NCBI RefSeq assembly: GCF_050908995.1
Contig: NC_135130.1
Location: 3,093,001 to 3,157,000 of the forward strand
From: Andrena cerasifolii
Lineage: Eukaryota > Arthropoda > Insecta > Hymenoptera > Andrenidae
DNA length: 64,000 bases
Reading direction: 5' to 3'
Shown: piece after piece, positions 55,726-64,000 of the stretch
How positions within the stretch are numbered: the stretch's first letter is position 1
Layout: each line of letters starts with the position of its first letter
Program-made: the position numbers and the translations under genes
Notes under the pieces: model-generated
Database searches by the model: none
The model's input: the letters and a program-made list of their open reading frames with translations, nothing else
Told to the model about the DNA's origin: nothing

Positions 55726-57205
55726 GTACTATAAATTAAGGGGAAAAATTGTAGAAGTAGGTTCTTAATGTTATACTATATACGGGGCTCACTTGTTGTT
55801 AAATGTCATGGGAGCCAAATTATTCAAAGGCTAAGCTTGTTATTTCTATGGACGTGTACAATTTCTTCTTGTGAAAACATGAATTATTGCGTTCACTAGG
55901 TATTTCAATGATGCAAGATTACATACTTAGCTTTCCATATTATTTCCATGAAAATTAGATGTTTATAGTTTATCACACAATAAAATTGAAGGACTAACTT
56001 GAATTTTGACGATTGAAACTTTAATAAGAGTACACATCAATTTTCAAGAAATCGAGCGAGTAAAATATTAAATTCATCACAATATAATTTAATAAAAATA
56101 TGAATTGTATAATACAAATAAAAAAACTCAGATGTAATATAACAACCCCATACAATGGTACCCTTAACTTTCTAATTCGTTCTGGAAGGTCCCCCAAGTA
56201 TTTTAAATCCCATTAAAGATATTATTTAAATATCTTTCCCAAACAGAACCAAACCAATCCTCCAATACCACACAGTACAGTATAAAATTAATCAAACCCG
56301 AATTTCTATAATACAAACGTAAGAAACTTAGAACTACCAATGGCATTCAAACATTACACTACACAGTGCCCGTGACTTCCTGATTCATTTCTAAGGCTCC
56401 GCCGACTATTTTGAATTCCGTAAAGTGTCGAACGCTGTCAACCGTCAGTTTAATTCACCCCTGACGTTGATTAAATGAATATCCCCGGCAAGTTAAATTT
56501 AAAGCAACGAAAGCAGCAAGAACGCAGAGCCGTCTTCTTGACGAGCCGCGCCGAAAAATACTTTCCTAGAAAGCGAATAAAAATGCGCGGTGCTTCCTAA
56601 ATACAGGATCCGCCTCGTCCGCGGGCACGGCGTTGTCAGACAGGGCCTCTCTCACAATATTGACTCTTGACCGTGAGTATTTATCCTTTTTTATAGTTAC
56701 ATATTTATCCGTGGCTGCCCTTTTGTCGGCCGGCCAGAGGAGAAAGCCAGGGCCCCTGGGTCTCGAAACACGACATATAGACATAACTGCTTTATCTATA
56801 TAGATGCAGCCATCCTACCAGCTGCATCTGCAGCCGCGTCTGCAAAGTGAACCAGTAAAACTGGCTCCCTTTCCTCGCGCGGCGTCACAATCGCCTCTCG
56901 TAGACAAAAACCGCCCAAAGAATTCCGTAGGAATTTTCCTCTCCTTTTCTCTCCTTTCATTTTATTGGGCAACTTGCCTTGTTTCGTGACTTCCACTTTG
57001 ATTTTCCGCGATTCATGGCGGCTTCTATTTCAGGCGGCTACGTAAACGCAACGGGTCCATCCTGTGTTAAACACATTTGTAGTTTAATTCGTGCAATTTT
57101 TAGTAAACGTTCGGCCCCGGTTCCCTAAATCTTGGACTCGCAGATGACGAAAATAAATTCCCAATAAAATTATTTGAGGAACAATGATACTCATGTATAC
57201 CTCTA
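55726..57205. other. Unique sequence, GC-richer at 56390-57120
   Basis: Short ORFs on both strands at 56566-56996 lack motifs. The AT-rich part has nothing recognised. Confidence 0.45.
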
Positions 57206-57347
57206 AAGCCGGGAATCCACCGGGAAGCTAAGCTGAGCTATGTTTTAACGTAGCTTTTGGTGGGAACGGTTCCATAAGGATGTATTGAGGCTAATTTTTT
57301 TAAAACGCAGCGTGGCATAGCGTAGCATCCCGGTGGATTCCCGGCTT
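57206..57347. mobile_element. Small MITE with AAGCCGGGAATCCACCGGG ends
   Basis: The left end AAGCCGGGAATCCACCGGGA and the right end CCCGGTGGATTCCCGGCTT are near-perfect inverse partners; AGCTACG/CGTAGCT words pair further in. About 142 bp. No target duplication of certain length was seen. Confidence 0.8.
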
Positions 57348-57556
57348 AATGCATGAGTTCGGCCGTAAATACATCTGCTGCTATTATTACATCTATAGGT
57401 ATACGGTGATTTTTAATTCACCCAACAGTTTACACGTGAAGTAAGAATGCGTGTCTTTTTAATGCACGTTGAAAACTGTCACCTCTATAGTACCGATATA
57501 TTACAGTTCGGATTAAATAACTGAGAATATAGAGTTTGATTATTCACTACAGTGGG

Positions 57557-59393
57557 CAGGGTTGCCACCTTATCACCATATAAATCCCGGAGTGCCACGC
57601 ATTTAGGGAATACAATCCCGGGATCCCACGATCCCCCCGGCTGTTTTTTGGATTTTAAAATTCCCGGGATTTGATAAAAATAATCCCAAGCGTGTCGGGG
57701 TTTTTTGAAAATGTGAATTATTTTACGAACACCTAAGAAATATAAAATTTTGGATTTTAAAAATCCCGGGACTTGATAAAAATAGTCTAAAGCATGTCGG
57801 GATTTTTTCAAAATTTGAATTATTTTACGAACACCTAAGAAATATAAAATTTTGGATTTTAAAAATCCCGGGACTTGATAAAAATAATCCCAAGCGTGTC
57901 GGGGTTTTTTCAAAATGTGAATTATTTTACGAACACCTAAGAAATATAAAATTTTGGATTCTAAAAATCCCGGGACTTGATAAAAATAATCCCAAGCGTG
58001 TCGGGGTTTTTTCAAAATGTGAATTATTTTACGAACACCTAAGAAATATAAAATTTTGGATTTTAAAAATCCCGGGACTTGATAAAAATAATCCCAAGCG
58101 TGTCGGGTTTTTTTCAAAATGTGAATTATTTTACGAACACCTAAGAAATATAAAATTTTGGATTTTAAAAATCCCGGGGCTTGATAAAAATAATCCCAAG
58201 CGTGTCGAGGTTTTTTCAAAATGTGAATTATTTTACGAACACCTAAGAAATATAAAATTTTGGATTCTAAAAATCCCGGGACTTGATAAAAATAATCCCA
58301 AGCGTGTCGGGGTTTTTTGAAAATGTGAATTATTTTACGAACACCTAAGAAATATAAAATTTTGGATTCTAAAAATCCCGGGACTTGATAAAAATAATCT
58401 TAAAGCGTGTCGGGATTTTTTCAAAATGTGAATTATTTTACGAACACCTAAGAAATATAAAATTTTGGATTCTAAAAATCCCGGGGCTTGATAAAAATAA
58501 TCTCAAGCGTGTCGGGGTTTTTTCAAAATGTGAATTATTTTACGAACACCTAAGAAATATAAAAATAAACAGAATAAATAAACGTAGTCATTTCGTAATA
58601 ATAAGGACAATAATAATAATAATGATTATTATTAAGTCGCATTTAACTAACTAAACTATATTTATTTTTTACAATGATATTCCCACTTTCCGCATTCTAT
58701 TTCGAAATCGCGCGAGTTGCAAATCGCAGCTGGTTCTGGACTCGTAAAGTCGAAACATTGTAGATATGTACTTTGGGTCCTTTGCTGTTTCTGCGTTCGC
58801 GTTTCCAAAAAATCTTCATCATTGTGAAGAACCATTGTTTACTGATATTGTCTACTTACTGAGACTTTATTATTCTTCATTATTCTACTGTTTTTATTGT
58901 TAAAAATGATTTTAGCTGATATTTCAGACTAGTAATAGAAAGTAAGTCTGTTTACTTTAAATAAAGATGTCGAATTTTAACACATAATAAATCATTTTAA
59001 TTACTGAAATTTTCCATTACCCAATCCCGGGATTAATCCCGGAATCCCGAGATAGACTTTAAAAAATCCCGCAACCCGGGGATCGTAAATAATGACCGGG
59101 ATCGTATTCCAACCCGGAGATGGAAATAAAAAACAAAAAAAAGTTTTGTTCTCGAATATCCGAAAAACAAATGTGCAATTCTTTTAAGCTGAAAAAAATC
59201 AGAGTTTAAAAGTATCTGTTTTTTAATTAATAGCTTTTAATGTAATTAAAACCGATAGCATTGTATAATACCACAATTTCTTGTTGTCTCAATTTGTTCT
59301 ACAATCCGGAGATTTTTCCAGTAAAACCAGATCCCGGAGGTTTGCTTCGAAACCCGAAGCCTGCGGGTGAAAACCGGAGAGGTGGCAACTCTG
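57557..59393. mobile_element. hAT-type element carrying a 102-bp satellite array
   Basis: The ends CAGGGTTGCCACCT and, inverted, AGGTGGCAACTCTG are flanked by a perfect 8-bp duplication ACAGTGGG (57549-57556, 59394-59401). The interior is: a leader shared with the 154-bp satellite (TAGGGAAT, CAATCCCGGGATCCC, GGCTGTTTTTTG), about nine 102-bp units, the ~400-bp tail shared with 24843-25233, then CCCGGG-rich sequence (59020-59130). No transposase. It would need a hAT enzyme supplied from elsewhere. Confidence 0.9.
57670..58562. repeat. 102-bp satellite array 2, about 9 units
   Basis: Same unit and period as array 1. All units here carry the AAGCGTGTCGGG orientation of the core or point variants of it; none shows the flipped form. 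The 244-codon minus-strand ORF is an artefact of the stop-free 102-bp frame. Confidence 0.95.
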
Positions 59394-59401
59394 ACAGTGG
59401 G

Positions 59402-61110
59402 TCGAAAAAGTATTGGCACTCGTACTTTTTTTTAAAAATATCTGTAGGTACGTATTGAAGTAATATATTAATAAAAAATATGTCCTTCGAAGTCTTCTAA
59501 CATACAGAAGTACTATAATTTCTGTGAACTCTGAAAAATGTAACCTAAACAAGTAAAAAAATAATTTGAATTTAACAATTCCAAAAACTGTGTAGGTATT
59601 CGATAATAATTATATCACAAGTGTGCCAATATTTTTTGAGTATGAAATCCTTGTTTTTCTTCTGTTACTTCTTTAAATTACATTATTCAGAGTTCTGAAA
59701 AAAATTCGTTACTTCTGTATGTTAAAAGATATTATGGGACCTATTTTGGGTAATTCTTTACAAAAGGACATTCCTCATCGATTTCGATGACCTTGAAATA
59801 TGTTCTCAAAGTTGATATTCTGAACAACTTTTTCCTATACGTGCTACCATCGCTCAGCTTTAGTTTTCGAGATATTTACAAAAAGCTGCCAACATTTTTT
59901 ATATCTTAAATTCCCTAAAAGCTGGCGCCCCCCTCGCGGAGAGCCGCTGAATCATCTAACCCAAACAAACTACCGATCACTTTTTCTTACGAATACCTCG
60001 AAAACTTAAGCCGAGCGACGGGAACATGTATCGGAAAAAGTTGTTCGGAATCCATGCCCCTAACATATTCCAAGGTCATCTAAATCGGCGAGGACTGTCC
60101 TTTTGTAAATAATTACCCTATTCAGTGCGAATAATTCAAGATATTTAAAAAAAAGCAGGTGTGCTTTTTGGCCCACCGTATATGATTGATAAAAATATTT
60201 TCGTCCTTCACCTTGGACGAATCGTGAAATTAGAGGGATTGTAGTGAAGAAATCCAATAATATCGGCTTCTTTTTCTCGCCAAGTGAAAGCTGAGAATTA
60301 TCGAAAAACTTGCTTTGGATGGCTGAAGAGTCGCCGATGATCCTATCGATGTTTCGCAACAGTCGATCGAAGACCTACATTCCGATAAAATCAGGATGGA
60401 GCCAGTTCGAGGAAGATGACGGAATAAGCTCGATCGCCGCGAAAGTCCCGCTGCTAAAAGCTTTGAAATCCCTGGTAAATTTGTCAGCGACCGACCGATT
60501 ATGGCGTGCGCAGAGAGAACGAGGAAAATAATCGCCGGCTGGCATTAGGGATCCATTACATACGAGGTCACGCGTCCAAACACGCATTAACCCCTGCGGA
60601 GCTTTACATCACGTCGAGGGCCTTCTTCCCCCCGGCGCTAGGCTAAGCTTGTCAAGTTAAAAACTAGTTGCCATTTAAAGCCCAGCTCGATTCTTCTCTG
60701 GTTTGCCGCCTCGCCAATTCTCTGACACACTGGCGTTTGAATCTTATTAGCGGACTGTACTGGAACTTCGATTGTCCGAATTAAATGGCGGACACGGTCT
60801 CCTGGCACCGTGGGAACTCGGTTGTCCGAACTAATAGGGAGAGGAAAGTGTTGAAATGAGCACACCCTTGGATAATGGAACTACTTCTCAACGTTTAATT
60901 TTATGTAACGTGTAATCGAAACGAGTGGATCAATTTTAGGAGCCTGTTGTAACAAGGGAAGTTTGGCAACGCGATAATTAAAAAAAAAAATTAAACTTTG
61001 GAGAATTGTAGCTTAAGTAGTGGTATAATAATGTGACTATTTTTTGATTTGGCAAGAAAACGGTCCTGAGGGTGAAAACACCCCCTCGCAAAGGTGGTGA
61101 GTTATCGTGA
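59402..61110. other. Mostly unique; GC-richer at 60300-60860
   Basis: 59394-59425 (CAGTGGGTCGAAAAAGTATT) resembles a Tc1-like end, and GGCCCACCGTA at 60170 could be its inverse, but the match is weak. Short ORFs at 60310-60865 lack motifs. Confidence 0.4.
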
Positions 61111-61113
61111 ATA

Positions 61114-62434
61114 AGGTAAATGACCCAATACCTGGACACGTCCCAGGACTTGGACACTAGTGTAAATAATACTGATTATTACATTTAATATTCGCTTTAT
61201 CCATAAAAGAACTATTTTATTCAATTGTTCAAATATTTAATAAAATATATTCATTAGGGTGGAGCGATACTATATAGGCGAAAATTTAAATTTGAATTTT
61301 CAGTGGGCCTGGATGTGGGATAGTTGTCTTTTGATTAACCAAACGCAACTGTAAAAAAATTTGGAAAATATTCATGTTTGCAGGTTCCTTTTTTTCTTAA
61401 AAATGTAAAAATTCACAATGGGAATATTATTATTTTCATTTTTAAGAGGGAAAGGAACCTGCAAACATTTATATTTTTTCCAAAATTTTGTTACAGTTGT
61501 GTTTGGTTAATCAAAAGACAACTATCCCACATCCAGGCCCACTGAAAATTCAAATTTAAATTTTTCGCTCCGCCCTAATATTCATGTACATATTTTTTTT
61601 AGTAAACTTGTAACACTCGTAATTAAAATAAATTTTCTAAAACTCCCCAGTTCACACCATTTTAGTATTGCTCTTATCTGATTTGCTAAACAGTCTCTAC
61701 TTTTTCTTAAGCGAATATTATTAATAATGTTTAGTATATAGGTACAACTAATGCATATTTAGGAAAATGGTACCTTGTAGCATTATTTTTTTATTGGAAC
61801 ATTAAAATTAAAGTTCTTATTAGTTTTTTATTCGCGTGTCTATCTACTGGTACAGTGAAATCCCGGAACGCCCCTAAACCTGACCATGCGTGCAAACTGT
61901 GAAGTAAGTACAAGTTATTGTTGACACAATATTAAAATCATTATTTAACACCTTAGCAATTATTACTATATATTCTTGTTATCTTGTTTTAATGATAATA
62001 TTCAATTCAATATGCATGTCTAAAATTCGCGTGTCATACACGAATACACATAACCTAAAAATTAGTCATTCAATAATAGGTTGTTTTTACTCAAGTTTGT
62101 TTACTGATTTGAATAAATTACTTGTACAGAAAAATATGCCAATAGGATAAACCTATTGTGTTGTCTTTTTTATTTAATTTCCCTAGAAAACATCCAAATT
62201 TCTGATGTTTCATCATGTGTCCAGGTAATGGGACCATTGTAAGGACTATGAATTTTCAATATTTTACAAAATTATTCAATCCAATAATATGTTGGTATTT
62301 TTTTAATGATAAAGTACACACTGTGCCCCATGTAATTGCAAAATCGTTTGTATATAAATCGACTTGTATAACTGCAAAATTCTCAATCGCGTTTCCGCCG
62401 TACCTTAAATGTCCAGGTATTGGGACATTTACCT
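61114..62434. mobile_element. TA-flanked TIR element, 1.3 kb
   Basis: The left end AGGTAAATGACCCAATACCT plus GGACA and the right end TGTCC plus AGGTATTGGGACATTTACCT are inverse partners with one mismatch; TA flanks (61112-61113, 62435-62436). GTCCAGGTAATGGGACCATT near 62220 is an internal repeat of the end. A hAT-type MITE is nested at 61255. No transposase recognised in the remaining AT-rich interior. Confidence 0.8.
61255..61577. mobile_element. hAT-type palindromic MITE, family H, copy 2
   Basis: The ends TAGGGTGGAGCG and CGCTCCGCCCTA are flanked by a perfect 8-bp duplication ATATTCAT (61247-61254, 61578-61585). The two arms are near-complete inverses (GATAGTTGTCTTTTGATTAA and partner), meeting at a short apex near 61420. 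It lacks the microsatellite found in copy 1. Confidence 0.92.
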
Positions 62435-62436
62435 TA

Positions 62437-62712
62437 TCTACGAAACTGTAAAAGATATTGAAAAGAAGTTAAATTCAAAGTAAAGAAAAATAAAGCTACA
62501 CAACTTTCAATTGAATTTCTTTTAGATATATTTTACGGTTTCGCAGATATTCACAATAATATGAAAACTCACAGTTTCAAGATGATAAACTATAAAAATC
62601 ACAATTGAGCAGCTTTACCTTTACCAACTTCGAGTAAATTAGAAAAAACTGTTTATAAAATTATTGCTTCGACTTAACATTAAAAAAGAGAACACTAAAT
62701 TGTAGTACACTG
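62437..62712. other. Unannotated AT-rich spacer
   Basis: Nothing recognised. Confidence 0.4.
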
Positions 62713-63145
62713 ACAAGGGAACATCCCGAATCCGGAAATTCAAAAAATTCTGAAACTTAGTGAATACGTAGGGAATTTCCTCCTGATTACAACGCAATTT
62801 TTATTTCCTGCCCAAATTCACACTAAGGGGGTGTAATTGACCCCTGAAAAGCCGGTTATTTTCCGATTTTGTGTTATAACTCATGAAATATAAAATAATT
62901 TTTTTACCAAATGATAGATCAAATTAAAAGAAGTAACTTTTGTCTTAAAACGTTTCTTCTATCTCTTACAGTTCTGGAGTTATAACACAAAATCGGAAAA
63001 TAGCCGAATTTTCAGATGTTAAATTCACCCCCTTCGAGTGAATTGGGCAGCAAACAAAAATTGCGTTGTAATCATTAAGAAATCCCCTACATATTCACAA
63101 AGTTTCAGAATTTTTTGAATTTTCGGGTTCGGGATCATCCCTTGT
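62713..63145. mobile_element. Palindromic MITE family G, copy 2
   Basis: Copy of 19663-20097 with ends ACAAGGGAACATCCCGAATC and, inverted, GGTTCGGGATCATCCCTTGT. Same internal symmetry; differs by scattered substitutions. Confidence 0.8.
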
Positions 63146-64000
63146 TCGTAGTAGTTGTTGAGTCGATAAGTTTTTATTTCTCTTTGCGGCGAATTTTTAA
63201 AATCTGGAGGACAATGGGTGCAGGTTCAAAATTTGCAATAAATCGTACATTTGTTACCCGATTTCAACCAAACAATGTAGATTTTTTTACGTATCTATAT
63301 TACTCGTGATAACTCAAAAACTGTAAAAAATGGGCTTGCACCCCTCTTGCTGCAATGTCCTCAATTATTACTATCTCTGCGTGGAAAAATATTTGCAGAA
63401 TTCTCATGAATAATGCAGAACTAATTAACAGAATGAATCCGACACGTGTCGTATAATTTATTTCGACGAATATTCTGATGAAAAATACTAAGTGCATTGG
63501 AAATACCTGAAACAAAGACACATCGAAATCAGCTTCCCCGACAGCACGATCATTTTCTCTACTTTAGTTCGACTTTTTGCGCATTTGCCAGCGTAATTCA
63601 GTTCTTAATTATTGTCTTAGATTCTTCGCGACTGAAAGCTTCCAACCTGTTTATTAAGCGATGCATTATCTTTTTTAGTAACCCGTGCGCGCGAGTTTTT
63701 ATGTAACGCAACTCGATGTAGTTTTTTCCATCGGACACTTGAGATCGGCCGCTTTAATTCCACGCCGCTGCCATAATGTATTATTTACTTTTTGGACATT
63801 TCGTGCCCTCGCAATCTTGACACGCTTCAGTTTATCTCATTAATTAATCACCCCTTAATGGCACTTTCTAATTGCAATGTTGCAGTGCCAAATGACAGAC
63901 AGGTTAATTACCAAAATGAAATTAAAACGAGCTGACATGGAATTTTTACTCAGCGCAAATTATCTAAGGTTTGTGTTTCTCCGTTGTAAAAATTCTCGAC
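63146..64000. other. Unannotated sequence
   Basis: Mixed composition. A few ORFs of 60-75 codons without domains; no repeats recognised. Confidence 0.45.

Noticed and set aside
59394..60180. Possible Tc1-like element with CAGTGGGTCGAAAAAG start
   Set aside because: The candidate right end (GGCCCACCGTA at 60170) matches only loosely and no TA duplication could be confirmed.
1..64000. tRNA genes
   Set aside because: I looked by eye for GGTTCGAATCC-like T-arm words with plausible acceptor stems on both strands and found none; a tRNAscan run would be decisive.

Overview
This looks like one window of an insect nuclear genome, most likely a non-coding intron or intergenic region. It is AT-rich, contains no ORF that looks like a conserved host gene, and shows no operon-like gene packing. 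It is dense with small DNA-transposon derivatives, foldbacks, satellites and broken retrotransposons. Short runs of an 11-bp TTAGGTCTGGG-like repeat resemble telomere variants built on the insect TTAGG motif, which would fit Hymenoptera, but the order cannot be proved from the sequence. I found no tRNA, rRNA, intact transposase or convincing host exon.

Layout. 0-6 kb: two TA-flanked MITEs, a TTAA-flanked palindrome (2694-3315) and a 1.3 kb foldback (3990-5306) with a 134-bp repeat core. 6.4-9.6 kb: a transposon graveyard with an inverted duplication around a telomere-like repeat, an RNase H fragment of a non-LTR retrotransposon, a mariner N-terminus, a PHD-finger tail of a pogo-like element, and a TTAA MITE. 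10-21.7 kb: foldback and TTAA elements separated by GC-richer unique islands. 23.5-25.5 kb: an array of about twelve 102-bp repeats. 30-37.9 kb: hAT-type MITEs with perfect 8-bp target duplications and a 1.1 kb near-perfect inverted repeat. 38.9-40.3 kb: a Ty3/gypsy integrase fragment next to a pogo-like deletion derivative. 41.8-43.8 kb: telomere-like repeats, then two different TTAA elements joined at a shared TTAA. 46.6-48.5 kb: a pogo-like N-terminus between long direct repeats, then a 154-bp satellite. 52.5-55.7 kb: a TA-target element splitting a (TA)n tract, then a 950-bp array of tandem hairpins. 57.5-59.4 kb: a hAT-type element with perfect 8-bp duplications that carries a second 102-bp array. 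61.1-63.1 kb: nested TIR elements.

No genes work together here in the usual sense. The coherent picture is of non-autonomous elements in three target-site classes: TTAA (piggyBac-like), TA (Tc1/mariner/pogo-like) and 8-bp duplication (hAT-like). Most are palindromic, several share internal modules, and they are repeatedly nested. The least explained signals are the 102-bp satellite whose units carry a 15-bp core in either orientation, its carriage inside a hAT-type element, the two giant palindromes sharing a core, and the tandem-hairpin minisatellite. Family assignments come from ends, target duplications and short protein motifs read by eye; no database search was possible.
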